DNA from: Planctomycetales bacterium 10988
GTDB lineage: Bacteria > Planctomycetota > Planctomycetia > Pirellulales > Pb10988
Direction of reading: 5' to 3'
Length of the DNA stretch: 64,000 nt
NCBI GenBank assembly: GCA_009664345.1
Contig: CP043547.1
Span: 3,996,709-4,060,708 of the forward strand
Notes under the pieces: generated by a model
Database searches by the model: none
Seen by the model: the letters and a program-made list of their open reading frames with translations, nothing else
What the model was told of the DNA's origin: nothing
Shown here: piece after piece, positions 36,449 through 46,531 of the stretch
Numbering within the stretch: position 1 is the stretch's first letter
Layout: each line of letters opens with the position of its first letter
Position numbers and translations under genes: made by a program

Positions 36449-39400
36449 ATGATCCGAAGACAGCTACCGCGAACGTTTCATCTGCCACGAATGGCAAGCC
36501 TCCTGATTCTGGCAATTCTCGCCGGGTTCACGAGTTCTCTGCAAGCCGAAAAGCTGCCCGCCGTCAATGCGACGGAAGAGGATGCCGGCACCGATCCCAC
36601 GGCCATTTCTTTCGAACATGACATCCAACCGCTGTTGCGTCGGCACTGTTATCGTTGCCATGGCGAGAAAGCAAGCGAAGGCGGCATTCGACTTTCGCAA
36701 AAGGAATCAGCCCTCGGCACCGGGGATTCGGAGATGCCGCTCGTTGTCGCCGGCAAGCCGGATGAAAGCTATTTGCTGACGCGGTTGACCGATGATTCTT
36801 GGGGCGAAGTGATGCCGCTCGATGCCGAACCGCTTTCGAAAGATGAGATTGCCTTGCTGCGAACTTGGATTGATCAAGGGGCGAAGTGGCCGGAATCCCT
36901 GGCGACCGATCGCCACTGGGCCTATACCAAGCCAACCAAGCATGAACCCCCGCAGGTGCAAAAGAAGTCTTGGATTCAAAACCCGATTGATAATTTTGTC
37001 TTGTCCCGTTTGGAAGAAGAAGGCTTGAAACCTTCACCGCAAGCGGACAAGGCCCGGCTGATCCGACGTGCTTCGCTTTCTTTGACCGGCTTGCCGCCTT
37101 CGGTCGAAGAGGTCGAGGCGTTCTTGCAAGACGATTCGCCGGATGCCTATGAAAAGGTCGTTGATCGCTTGCTGAAATCGAAACACTTTGGCGAACGCTG
37201 GGCACGGCACTGGCTGGACTTGGCTCGCTATGCCGATTCCAACGGCTATCAAGCCGATCAACTCCGCGACATCTGGGCCTATCGTGATTGGGTGATTCGA
37301 GCCTTCAACGAAGACCTCCCTTACGATGAGTTCACCATCGAACAACTTGCCGGCGACCTGTTGCCGAATGCGACGGCCCCGCAAAAAATCGCCACCGGTT
37401 TCCATCGCACGACAACTTGTAATGTCGAGGCCGGGGTGCATCCGGAAGAAAATCGCGTCAACCAAGTCTTCGATCGCGTCAACACCACCGGCACCGTCTT
37501 CCTCGGCACGACGATGGAATGTGCCCAGTGCCACGACCATAAATACGATCCTTTCTCGCAAAAAGAGTACTATCAACTCTTTGCCTACTTCAACAACACC
37601 CCGCTAGAGGTGAAGCAAGACGCCGGCGTGCAATACGATTTCGTCGGCCCCTCGATGATGCTCCCTCTCTCGGAAGAGCAGCTTACGACCTACGAAACGC
37701 TTTCGCTCAAGAAAGAAAAGCTTGAAAAGGTTTTGGAGCAGAAGAAAACTTCGCAGATGAAAAACTATGCGAAGTGGCGCGAGGAAGTCACCGCGGCTCT
37801 CAAAACGAATCCCGCAGCTTGGGAAGCGAAAAAGCCCGAGAGTTTTCAATCCAACGGCGGCGAATCGCACAAAATTCTCAAAGATGATTCGGTGCTGATC
37901 TCGGGTTCGTTGCCGGATACTTCGATCTATGAAGTCCGTTTCCCTGGCCCGCTCAAGAGCGTTCTCGGTTTCAAGCTGGAAGCCCTCACGCATCCGGATC
38001 TGCCCGGCACAGGACCTGGCCGAGGCGATGAAGAGCGACCGAACTTCGTCTTGAATGAGTTCACCGTCAAGGTCGAAAACGAAAAGGGAATGGCCGAACC
38101 AGTCGAACTTTTCTCGGCGGAAGCGGATTTCTCCCAGCGAAAATACGACATCTCCCAAGCCATCGATGGCAACCGCCGCACCGCTTGGGCCATCGGTCCG
38201 CAGTTCTTCAAGCCGCACTGGGCCACTTTCCGCACGGAGGAACCGTTCGAAATTGCCGAAGGCGAAACGCTCGTTATTCAGCTTGATCAGAACTTTGGTC
38301 GAGGCCGTACCATTGGCCGCTTCCGACTTTCCTTCTTGCAAGGCAGTCCCATGACCGCTGGGATTTCCGAAGAGGTGAGTAAGCTTCTCGTGAAGAAGAA
38401 AAAGTTGTCCACCAAGCAAGAGAATCAAGTCAAAAAGTTCTACCAAAACTCCAACCCCGAGTTGCGAGACCTCTTTGTTGAGCAAACGCAACTGCAACGC
38501 GAGATGGACGCCATCCAGCCGCCGACGACGCTCGTCATGGTCGAGATGGAGGAATGCCGCAGCACGCAGGTTCTCAATCGTGGAAACTACCTGGATAAAG
38601 GGGATGAGGTCCAGCCGGATACGCCGTCGATCTTGCATTCCCTTGATTCCGATTTGCCGAAAAACCGGCTTGGTTTGGCCAAGTGGCTGACTTCGCCTGA
38701 CAATCCGCTGATCGCCCGCGTCGCGGTCAATCGCTGGTGGGCGGAAATCTTTGGCCAAGGAATTGTCCGCACGCCGGAGGACTTCGGCACCCAGTCCGAA
38801 CCGCCAACGCATCCGGAGTTGCTGGATTGGCTCGCGGTGGACTTTATGGAAAATGACTGGTCCCTAAAAGCGCTTTTGAAGAAAATCGTGATGTCTTCGA
38901 CCTTCCAGCAGTCGTCGCAAGTCACTCCGCAAAAGCTACGCCTCGATCCCGAAAACCGATTATTGAGCCGTGGCCCTCGTTTCCGTCTGCCGGCCGAAGC
39001 CATTCGCGACAACGCCCTGGTGATCTCCGGCTTGTTCTCCGATGAGATGTACGGACCGCCGATCATGCCTTACCAACCCGATGGCATCTGGAAGGCCCTT
39101 GGTCGAAATCAACCGAAGTGGGTCACCGCGATCGACAACGATCGTTTTCGCCGCGGAGTCTATATTGTTTGGAAGCGTGCCGCGCCGTACCCGAGCTTGA
39201 TTAATTTCGATGCTCCCGATCGTGCTTCCTGCACCGTGCAACGCCCTCGAACGAATACCCCGCTGCAAGCCTTGACCCTGTTAAATGATCCGGTCTATGC
39301 CGAAATGGCCTTGGCCTTGGCCCAACGGATGATGCGAGAAGCTCCGGAAGAAACGCAGGAATCGCGAATCATCCGCGGTTTCCAACTCTGCGTTGCCAGA

Positions 39401-39607
39401 AAGCCGACTGCACAAGAGATGGAGATTCTCAAGCAAGTCTTCGCTAACGAGCGTCAGAAACTGGCCAAAAATCCTGAGCTAGTCAAGCAACGGATTCAAA
39501 ACCTTTTGCCCCGCCTGCGAGACCCGGACCTCAGCGAGGAAGAACTCGCTGCTTGGTTCATCGTGGCGAATGTGCTGTTGAATCTCGACGAAGCCATGAA
39601 TTTATAA
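36449..39607 (+). CDS. PSD1-type cytochrome-domain protein, DUF1549/DUF1553 (copy 2)
   Basis: A 1052-residue exported protein. The signal peptide core is A-S-L-L-I-L-A-I-L-A-G-F with cleavage near L-Q-A-E. The heme-type motif C-Y-R-C-H is at 67-71. DUF1549 follows (F-G-E-R-W-A-R-H-W-L-D-L-A-R-Y-A-D-S-N-G) with C-A-Q-C-H at 358-362. A middle coiled or disordered part and a beta domain precede DUF1553 (P-L-I-A-R-V-A-V-N-R-W-W-A-E-I-F-G-Q-G to T-N-T-P-L-Q-A-L-T-L-L-N-D-P). The ATG at 36449 has AGAGGG at good spacing; two upstream in-frame ATGs do not. It follows FecR by 120 bp and precedes DUF1501 by 63 bp. The biochemical role is not established; an envelope electron-transfer or glycan role is proposed. 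Confidence 0.92.
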   Translation: MIRRQLPRTFHLPRMASLLILAILAGFTSSLQAEKLPAVNATEEDAGTDPTAISFEHDIQPLLRRHCYRCHGEKASEGGIRLSQKESALGTGDSEMPLVVAGKPDESYLLTRLTDDSWGEVMPLDAEPLSKDEIALLRTWIDQGAKWPESLATDRHWAYTKPTKHEPPQVQKKSWIQNPIDNFVLSRLEEEGLKPSPQADKARLIRRASLSLTGLPPSVEEVEAFLQDDSPDAYEKVVDRLLKSKHFGERWARHWLDLARYADSNGYQADQLRDIWAYRDWVIRAFNEDLPYDEFTIEQLAGDLLPNATAPQKIATGFHRTTTCNVEAGVHPEENRVNQVFDRVNTTGTVFLGTTMECAQCHDHKYDPFSQKEYYQLFAYFNNTPLEVKQDAGVQYDFVGPSMMLPLSEEQLTTYETLSLKKEKLEKVLEQKKTSQMKNYAKWREEVTAALKTNPAAWEAKKPESFQSNGGESHKILKDDSVLISGSLPDTSIYEVRFPGPLKSVLGFKLEALTHPDLPGTGPGRGDEERPNFVLNEFTVKVENEKGMAEPVELFSAEADFSQRKYDISQAIDGNRRTAWAIGPQFFKPHWATFRTEEPFEIAEGETLVIQLDQNFGRGRTIGRFRLSFLQGSPMTAGISEEVSKLLVKKKKLSTKQENQVKKFYQNSNPELRDLFVEQTQLQREMDAIQPPTTLVMVEMEECRSTQVLNRGNYLDKGDEVQPDTPSILHSLDSDLPKNRLGLAKWLTSPDNPLIARVAVNRWWAEIFGQGIVRTPEDFGTQSEPPTHPELLDWLAVDFMENDWSLKALLKKIVMSSTFQQSSQVTPQKLRLDPENRLLSRGPRFRLPAEAIRDNALVISGLFSDEMYGPPIMPYQPDGIWKALGRNQPKWVTAIDNDRFRRGVYIVWKRAAPYPSLINFDAPDRASCTVQRPRTNTPLQALTLLNDPVYAEMALALAQRMMREAPEETQESRIIRGFQLCVARKPTAQEMEILKQVFANERQKLAKNPELVKQRIQNLLPRLRDPDLSEEELAAWFIVANVLLNLDEAMNL

Positions 39608-39670
39608 ACAGCGGCATCGTTTCTCTTTGATGCTTTCAAAAAACACTTTTTATATTTGTAGGAAACTCTC

Positions 39671-41116
39671 ATGGAACCGACGCATTTGACTCCGATTAGT
39701 CGCCGTCAGCTTTTCCAAAGAACCGGCTACGGCATCGGCGGGTTGGCGCTCGCTTCGCTCTTGCAAGAAGATAGCTTTGGAGCGGAAAAACGCCAGGACC
39801 CTCTGGCTCCGCGACCGACGCATTTTCCGGCAAAAGCAAAAAACGTTATTTATATTCACCTCGTTGGCGGACCTTCGCACCTTGACTTGTATGATTTCAA
39901 GCCTGAATTGCAAAAGCGAAATGGGGAACTCTGCCCCGCCGAACTCTTTGAAGGAAAACGTTTCGCTTTTATCCGTTCGCGACCGAAGTTACTCGGGACG
40001 CCAGACCTCAAAGACTACCGGTTCGAGCAGTCTGGTGACTCGGGTGCGACGATCTCGAATCTGATGCCGCATTTGCAAACAGTCGCCGATGAACTCTGTT
40101 TCATCAAGTCGCTGCATACCGAAGAGTTCAACCATGCCCCGGCCCAGCTTTTTATGCAGACGGGCTTTGGCCGCTTTGGTCGCCCTAGTCTCGGCTCTTG
40201 GGTGAGTTATGGTCTGGGCAGCGAAAACCGGAATCTTCCCAGCTTCGTCGTCTTGATTACCGGTCAGATGCTTGGAGCCGGCAGCGCCGCTTGGGGCAGT
40301 GGTTTCCTCCCGACGATCTATCAAGGGATTGAATTCCGCAGCCAAGGCGACCCGGTCCTTTATCTTTCCAATCCGAAAGGGATCGATGGACATTCGCGCC
40401 GCCGCGTCGTCGATGCCGTCAATCAATTGAATCAAGCGACCTTGGCCGACGTCGGCGATCCCGAAATCGCGACGCGAATCAATCAATACGAGATGGCCTA
40501 TCGCATGCAATCGTCGGTGCCGGAATTGATGGATATCCAAAGCGAGCCGGAAGAGATTCATCAAATGTATGGCACGGAACCGGGCAAGGCGACCTTTGCC
40601 AATAACTGTCTTCTGGCCCGGCGAATGGTCGAACGCGGCGTTCGCTTCGTGCAACTTTTCGATCAAGGTTGGGACACGCACAACAATGTCTTTAACCGTC
40701 TGCCGACCAAGACGAAGCAAGTCGATCAACCGCTGGCCGCCTTGATCAAAGACCTCAAGCAGCGCGGCCTGCTCGATGAAACGCTGGTGGTCTGGTCTTC
40801 CGAATTTGGCCGGACTTCGATGGCCCAAGGCCGCACGAATCTTGACAAGCCGACCAATTCCCCCGGTCGCGATCATCAAAAAGATGCCTTCACCGTTTGG
40901 CTGGCTGGCGGGGGTGTCAAGGGCGGTATGACCGTCGGGGCCTCCGATGAACTCGGTTACAAAGTCGCAGAACGCCCCGTGCATGTGCACGATCTCAACG
41001 CCACGCTTTTGCACCTGTTGGGCATCAATCACGAACGCCTCACCTTCCGGCATCAAGGGCGGCAGTATCGTCTGACCGATGTCGAAGGGCACGTCGTCCG
41101 CGAAATTATCAGCTAA
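39671..41116 (+). CDS. Tat-exported DUF1501 protein (copy 2)
   Basis: A 481-residue DUF1501 protein. The twin-arginine signal is [22 protein letters not shown]. Family blocks are [44 protein letters not shown] and [14 protein letters not shown]. Compared with copy 1 the G-G-E-F-G-R motif reads S-S-E-F-G-R. The ATG at 39671 has AGGAAA. It is the fourth gene of the sigma-FecR-PSD1-DUF1501 block and ends at a strong terminator before the sulfatase/GH2 gene. Confidence 0.93.
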   Translation: MEPTHLTPISRRQLFQRTGYGIGGLALASLLQEDSFGAEKRQDPLAPRPTHFPAKAKNVIYIHLVGGPSHLDLYDFKPELQKRNGELCPAELFEGKRFAFIRSRPKLLGTPDLKDYRFEQSGDSGATISNLMPHLQTVADELCFIKSLHTEEFNHAPAQLFMQTGFGRFGRPSLGSWVSYGLGSENRNLPSFVVLITGQMLGAGSAAWGSGFLPTIYQGIEFRSQGDPVLYLSNPKGIDGHSRRRVVDAVNQLNQATLADVGDPEIATRINQYEMAYRMQSSVPELMDIQSEPEEIHQMYGTEPGKATFANNCLLARRMVERGVRFVQLFDQGWDTHNNVFNRLPTKTKQVDQPLAALIKDLKQRGLLDETLVVWSSEFGRTSMAQGRTNLDKPTNSPGRDHQKDAFTVWLAGGGVKGGMTVGASDELGYKVAERPVHVHDLNATLLHLLGINHERLTFRHQGRQYRLTDVEGHVVREIIS

Positions 41117-41145
41117 AAAGCGGTTTTTGGGTTTGACTAGTTTTG

Positions 41146-41186
41146 AAATCTCCTGGAAGCTCCCCTTTTCCAGGAGATTTTTTGTT
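41146..41186 (+). terminator. Strong intrinsic terminator after DUF1501 copy 2
   Basis: AAATCTCCTGGA (41146-41157) pairs perfectly with TCCAGGAGATTT (41169-41180), followed by TTTGTTT. It separates the sigma-FecR-PSD1-DUF1501 unit from the downstream fusion gene. Confidence 0.93.
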
Positions 41187-41309
41187 TGGGAGGATATTTT
41201 TCGGCAACTCTGGAAGCGGCCAGGTCGTTCATGGTACATTAAATCCTTTGCACTGACAGAAACTGACTTCTTGAAACGAACGATTTTCCCCTTCAGGAGT
41301 TCCCCCACG

Positions 41310-44300
41310 ATGCCCCGTTTCTCCCACATAGTCCCCTGGCTTGGACTCTTTTTCCTCTGCTTCTCTCCTTTCCTTCTGGCTCAAAATCCCGAGCAGCTTC
41401 AAAAGCCGAACTTGGTAATGTTCCTGTCCGATGATCACGGCTACCTCGATTCGACGGTGTACGGCAGCAAGTCCGTTCAAACCCCGAACATGGATCGAAT
41501 GGCCGCCGCCGGGGCAACATTCACGCAGACCTTCGTCGGTTCGCCGTCGTGTGCCCCGTCGCGGGCGATTCTCTTCACCGGCTTGATGTCCGCCCGCAAC
41601 GGCGCGGAAGGGAATCATTCCGGTATTCATCCCGACATCAAAACTTTACCGGCCTATTTAAAGGAGCAAGGGTATCGCGTTGCCCACTTCGGCAAACGCC
41701 ACCTCAATCCGGAAAAGTCGTATGATTTTGAATTCGTTCCCAGCGTCATTCGGAACGGTCCCCTCAACGCGGACCTCGATACGAAGGCCGTGAAGCGGTG
41801 GCTTGCCAAGTACGAAAGGGAGGGCAATTCGCAGCCGGTTTGCCTCTTCGTTTGTTCACACTCGCCGCATGTCTATTGGCCGGAAAATGATGGCTACAAT
41901 CCCGAAGCCGCCGAGCTTCCCCCTTCGTTTGTCGATACGCCGGAGACCCGCCACGACCGCACCAAATATTACACCGATGTCACTCTGATGGATCGGCGGT
42001 TGGGGGATGTCTACGATGCCGTGCAAGAGCATCTCAGCGACAATACTCTCTTTGTTTATAGCAGTGATCATGGGGCACAATGGCCGTTCGGTAAGTGGAA
42101 TCTTTACGATGCCGGGATTCGTGTGCCGATGCTCGCAACTTGGCCGGGCGTCATTCCCGCTGGTTCTCAAGAGGATGCAAAAATCAGTTTTTGTGATTTC
42201 CTGCCGACCTTTGTTGAACTTGCTGGAGGCACCCCACCGGAGTCGATCGATGGCCGCTCTTTTGCAGGAGTCTTACGTGGAACGACCGACGGTCACCGCG
42301 AAGTGATCTTCGCCACGCATTCGGGTGACAAAGAGATGAACGTCGCTCCGATGCGATGTGTCCGTACGACGCGTTATAAATACATTCGCAATCTTTACCC
42401 GGAATTTGCCTATACAACGCACATTGATAAGGGAAAGCCGGAGGACGGGCTTTCGTATTGGAAGTCTTGGGAGGCCGCCGCGAAGAAGGATATCCAAGCC
42501 GCCACGCTCGTCAATCGCTATCATCAACGGCCTGCCGAAGAACTTTACGATCTGGAAAACGATCCCCATGAGTTGAACAATCTCGCAGACGATTCTTCTC
42601 AAAATGCGCTTTTGGGTTCTTTTCGATCACAACTTGATCAATGGATGGAGGAGCAAGAGGATGATCAAAAACTCTTTGGAACCCCGAAACTCTTTGGCTC
42701 CGATGTGACGCTTGCCCAAGTTGAGCCGAAAGAGAAAGAAGCAACAAAGAAGCAAAAAGCGGTTTTGGCTTCTAAAAAGAAAGAACAACGGCAGCCGAAC
42801 GTCGTCATGATTTTTATCGATGACATGGGTTACGGTGACTTGAGTTGCTACGGAAATCAAGAGATTCAAACACCGAATATCGATCGACTGGCAGAAGAAG
42901 GAGCGAAGTTTACGCAGTTTTATGTCGCTTCTCCGATCTGTTCTCCATCGCGGGTGGCGGTCACGACCGGGCATTATCCTTCGCGACACCGCATTCATTC
43001 GTACCTTAATTCCCGACAGAAAAACCGCGAGCGGGATATGGCCGATTTCTTGGATGCGAGCGTGCCGACGATTGCCCGAACCTTTCAGCAAGCGGGCTAT
43101 GCGACGGCACACTTTGGCAAATGGCACATGGGCGGCGGCCGCGACGTTGGGGATGCCCCGTTGCCGAAAGCGTACGGCTTCGATGAATCGCTTGTTTCTT
43201 TCGAAGGGCTTGGCGATCGCTTGTTGTTTCATGGGCATAAGCTTTCGGAACAGAGTGCGGAGCTTGGCCGAGGAAAGATCACCTGGAAGGAAAAGCATGA
43301 GCTAACCGAGCAGTACGTCAATCGCTCGATCGACTTCATCAAGCGAAATCAAAAAAACGCTTTTTACCTCCATCTGTGGCTCAACGACGTGCATGATCCT
43401 TTTCATCCGACCGAAGCGCAGATGAAGAAGTTTTCTGACTTCTCGCACAATCCGTACCTACAGCAATATTATGCGGTCATCGATGCCATGGATCAGCAGG
43501 TCGGTCGCTTGGTTGAAGCAATTGATAAGATGGGGCTTGCGGAAGAGACGATGATCGTGCTGACCAGTGACAATGGCCCAACGGCCTGGCCTCGCTACGA
43601 AAAGGAAGGCTACGACGCTCCGGGATCGACTTCAGGGATGCGAGGTCGCAAGTGGAGTCTTTACGAAGGGGGCATCCGCGAGCCGTTGATCATTCGTTGG
43701 AAGGGCACCATCCAGCAAGGGGTAACGAATACGGAAACACCGCTCAATGCCGTTGATTTCTTTCCGACGTTTTGTAGCCTTGCCGGAATTGATTCTGCCC
43801 AGGCGCTCGCGAAGCAAAACGTGAAGGAAGACCCGACTTCGTACTTCGATGGAATCGACTTCTCAAAAGTACTTTTAGGAAATAAGGAACTCCCCCCCAG
43901 GGCGATGTATTGGGACTATGGTCGAGCCGAATCTTCTCTGCGACCGGCGTTGCCGATTGATCGAAGTCCGAGCTTGGCGGTTCGTTATGATCGCTGGAAG
44001 CTTCTCATGGATGCCGATGAAAGCCGGGTGGAGCTTTATGATCTAAAAAGTAGTTTTGAAGAGTATCATAATGTCGCCGGGGCCTATCCGTTGATCACGA
44101 AGGCCTTGAAGCAAAAGTTGCTTGCTTGGAAGGATTCGCTGCCTAGTTACCAAATGATCAAAAATCCGGTGAAGACCGGGAAGCCGGCGGTGGTTTCACT
44201 CAAACCCGGTGAGTCGCGTCCGACGAACAAATTGCCTTCGGTGGTTGATGCGGATATTCAGGTCGAAGCGTCGCTTACTCCACATAACCAAGATGGCGTG

Positions 44301-46442
44301 ATCGTGGCCCATGGGGGAGCCGTGGCGGGTTACTGCCTTTATCTGCAAGAAGGGCGGCCCCGCTTTACGCTGCGTGTGCGTGGGGAAGAGACCACGGTTT
44401 CCGGGAAGCAATCGCTGTCGGCCGATCAACAAGTCACGATCCGTGCCCATCTTCAGGCCGATCGAACCCTTAAACTTTATCAAGGGAAAAAGCTCTTGGC
44501 TTCGGCGACCGTGCCGAGTTTGATGAATGCTCCACCCGGTGATCCGCTCGATGTCGGTCGCGATACCAAAGGAAACGTCGGCCTTTACGATGGTAATTTT
44601 CCTTTTGAAGGCGAGCTTCAAAACCTAAAAATTACTTTTCGAGAGACGGTCCAACCTCCGGTCCGAGGAACGATGGTCACCCGGTGGGCCGGCGACATGG
44701 ACCCGGATTATCCCTTGAAGGAATATCCTCGTCCGCAGATGCAACGCGACACCTGGGTCAATCTCAACGGCCGCTGGCAATATGCAGTGCGACCCCGCGA
44801 AGCGAAACAGCCGAAGAAGTGGGATGGCCGCATTGTTGTTCCTTTCCCCATCGAATCGCAACTCTCCGGCGTGCAGCGGCCTGTTTCTGAAAAGCAACGG
44901 CTCTGGTATCGGCGAACCTTCATGATTCCCGAAGCGAATAAGCTGGACCGATGGCGATTGCACTTCGGGGCGGTCGATTGGGAGACTCAAGTTTGGGTCA
45001 ATGGCAAGCAAGTCACCGAGGAGCCGCATCGTGGTGGCTTCGATCCGTTCTCCTTTGACATTACTCCTTACTTAGAGAACGGGGGCGAGCAGGAATTGAT
45101 CGTTTCCGTTTGGGACCCGACGAACACCGGGGCACAGCCTCGCGGCAAGCAAACGATCAATCCACGCGGGATTTGGTACACACCAGTGACGGGCATTTGG
45201 CAGACCGTGTGGATGGAGCCGGTCCCGAAGACGGCGATCGACCGCGTGAAGATTATCCCGGAGATTGACCGCAGCCGCGTTTCGCTGACGATCGACCTTT
45301 CGACTTCAGCGGATACCCTTCAGTCTTACCAGCTGATCGCGGAGTTATCGGCGAACGGGAAGGTGGTTTCGCGTTCCAGTGTTCGGGCCGACGAGGAGTC
45401 GCTGACAATGGAACTCATGGTGCCAGAGATGCGGTTGTGGTCGCCGGATGATCCGTTCCTTTATGATCTTTCTTTGAAGCTGAACGAATCCGGTGGCGAT
45501 GAAGTGACTAGCTACGTTGGCATGCGGAAGATCGAATTGCGGAAGGACACCGCTGGCATCGATCGCATCTTCTTGAATAACGAGCCGGTCTTTCAATATG
45601 GAACGCTCGATCAAGGCTGGTGGCCTGATGGGCTTTATACCGCCCCGACCGATGAGGCCCTGCGGTTCGATATCGATTTCACCAAGCAACTCGGCTTCAA
45701 CATGATTCGCAAACATATCAAGGTCGAGCCGGCCCGGTGGTACACGTGGGCGGATCGCCTGGGGATACTTGTCTGGCAAGATATGCCCAGTGGCATGCAG
45801 GGGGAAGCCCGCAGCACGAATCATGTGCTGAAGGGAATGCCTGACTTGAAGCTGCCGCCGAAAGTGGCCGGGCAATTTCAAGCGGAACTCAAGGCGATGA
45901 TGGACGCCCTGTATTCGCATCCTTCGATTGTCGTGTGGGTGCCCTTCAATGAAGGTTGGGGTCAGCACAATACCAACGACGTTTTGCGTTGGACGAAGAA
46001 GTACGACCCGACGCGACTTGTCGATGGGCCGAGTGGTTGGGAGGATCGCGGCTATGGTGACATGATCGACTTGCACCGTTATCCCGGTCCAGATATGTGG
46101 CCGGTGGAAGATGGCCGGGCGAGTGTGTTGGGTGAGTTCGGCGGCCTGGGCTTGCCGGTCGTCGGGCATACTTGGGTCAATCGGAACAACTGGGGCTACC
46201 GTACCTATCAAACGCCGGAGGCTTTGAAAGAAGCCTATGAAGATTTGATTCGGCAGCTTCGTCCTTTAATCGAAAAAGGCTTGAGTGCTGCGGTTTACAC
46301 GCAAACCACCGATGTCGAGGTCGAAGTAAATGGCCTCACGACCTATGATCGGGCCGTGGTGAAATTCGATCCGACGTGGATGTACGAACTTCACCAATCG
46401 CTTTACGAGCCGGTTTCGACAAGTAAGGTAAATACCGAATAG
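41310..46442 (+). CDS. Secreted sulfatase-sulfatase-LamG-GH2 fusion enzyme
   Basis: A 1710-residue exported polypeptide with four parts. After a signal peptide (L-G-L-F-F-L-C-F-S-P-F-L-L-A-Q) comes sulfatase 1 (about 30-470) with C-A-P-S-R at 81-85. Sulfatase 2 (about 492-950) starts Q-P-N-V-V-M-I-F-I-D-D-M-G-Y-G-D and has C-S-P-S-R at 544-548. A LamG/concanavalin-like beta domain spans about 980-1110. A glycoside hydrolase family 2 module fills 1120-1710: sugar-binding domain with W-Y-R-R-T-F, P-F-N-E-G-W-G with predicted acid/base Glu1548, and L-G-E-F-G-G with predicted nucleophile Glu1609. The frame is continuous with no internal stop. The ATG at 41310 has AGGAG at long spacing. Release of sulfated sugars by one chain is inferred; substrate unknown. 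Confidence 0.93.
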   Translation: MPRFSHIVPWLGLFFLCFSPFLLAQNPEQLQKPNLVMFLSDDHGYLDSTVYGSKSVQTPNMDRMAAAGATFTQTFVGSPSCAPSRAILFTGLMSARNGAEGNHSGIHPDIKTLPAYLKEQGYRVAHFGKRHLNPEKSYDFEFVPSVIRNGPLNADLDTKAVKRWLAKYEREGNSQPVCLFVCSHSPHVYWPENDGYNPEAAELPPSFVDTPETRHDRTKYYTDVTLMDRRLGDVYDAVQEHLSDNTLFVYSSDHGAQWPFGKWNLYDAGIRVPMLATWPGVIPAGSQEDAKISFCDFLPTFVELAGGTPPESIDGRSFAGVLRGTTDGHREVIFATHSGDKEMNVAPMRCVRTTRYKYIRNLYPEFAYTTHIDKGKPEDGLSYWKSWEAAAKKDIQAATLVNRYHQRPAEELYDLENDPHELNNLADDSSQNALLGSFRSQLDQWMEEQEDDQKLFGTPKLFGSDVTLAQVEPKEKEATKKQKAVLASKKKEQRQPNVVMIFIDDMGYGDLSCYGNQEIQTPNIDRLAEEGAKFTQFYVASPICSPSRVAVTTGHYPSRHRIHSYLNSRQKNRERDMADFLDASVPTIARTFQQAGYATAHFGKWHMGGGRDVGDAPLPKAYGFDESLVSFEGLGDRLLFHGHKLSEQSAELGRGKITWKEKHELTEQYVNRSIDFIKRNQKNAFYLHLWLNDVHDPFHPTEAQMKKFSDFSHNPYLQQYYAVIDAMDQQVGRLVEAIDKMGLAEETMIVLTSDNGPTAWPRYEKEGYDAPGSTSGMRGRKWSLYEGGIREPLIIRWKGTIQQGVTNTETPLNAVDFFPTFCSLAGIDSAQALAKQNVKEDPTSYFDGIDFSKVLLGNKELPPRAMYWDYGRAESSLRPALPIDRSPSLAVRYDRWKLLMDADESRVELYDLKSSFEEYHNVAGAYPLITKALKQKLLAWKDSLPSYQMIKNPVKTGKPAVVSLKPGESRPTNKLPSVVDADIQVEASLTPHNQDGVIVAHGGAVAGYCLYLQEGRPRFTLRVRGEETTVSGKQSLSADQQVTIRAHLQADRTLKLYQGKKLLASATVPSLMNAPPGDPLDVGRDTKGNVGLYDGNFPFEGELQNLKITFRETVQPPVRGTMVTRWAGDMDPDYPLKEYPRPQMQRDTWVNLNGRWQYAVRPREAKQPKKWDGRIVVPFPIESQLSGVQRPVSEKQRLWYRRTFMIPEANKLDRWRLHFGAVDWETQVWVNGKQVTEEPHRGGFDPFSFDITPYLENGGEQELIVSVWDPTNTGAQPRGKQTINPRGIWYTPVTGIWQTVWMEPVPKTAIDRVKIIPEIDRSRVSLTIDLSTSADTLQSYQLIAELSANGKVVSRSSVRADEESLTMELMVPEMRLWSPDDPFLYDLSLKLNESGGDEVTSYVGMRKIELRKDTAGIDRIFLNNEPVFQYGTLDQGWWPDGLYTAPTDEALRFDIDFTKQLGFNMIRKHIKVEPARWYTWADRLGILVWQDMPSGMQGEARSTNHVLKGMPDLKLPPKVAGQFQAELKAMMDALYSHPSIVVWVPFNEGWGQHNTNDVLRWTKKYDPTRLVDGPSGWEDRGYGDMIDLHRYPGPDMWPVEDGRASVLGEFGGLGLPVVGHTWVNRNNWGYRTYQTPEALKEAYEDLIRQLRPLIEKGLSAAVYTQTTDVEVEVNGLTTYDRAVVKFDPTWMYELHQSLYEPVSTSKVNTE

Positions 46443-46460
46443 GCCCGAACGTCTCTACTA

Positions 46461-46509
46461 AAAAAGAAAACGAGGTCCACCCACTACGGCGTTGACCCCG
46501 TTTTTTCTT
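46461..46509 (+). terminator. Bidirectional terminator between fusion gene and ygfZ
   Basis: AAACG-AGGTC (46467-46477) pairs with GACC-CCGTTT with one mismatch, followed by TTTTTTCTTTT on the plus strand and preceded by A-rich sequence that serves the minus strand. The flanking genes are convergent. Confidence 0.78.
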
Positions 46510-46531
46510 TTGCTAAATCCAAAAAGTGCTT

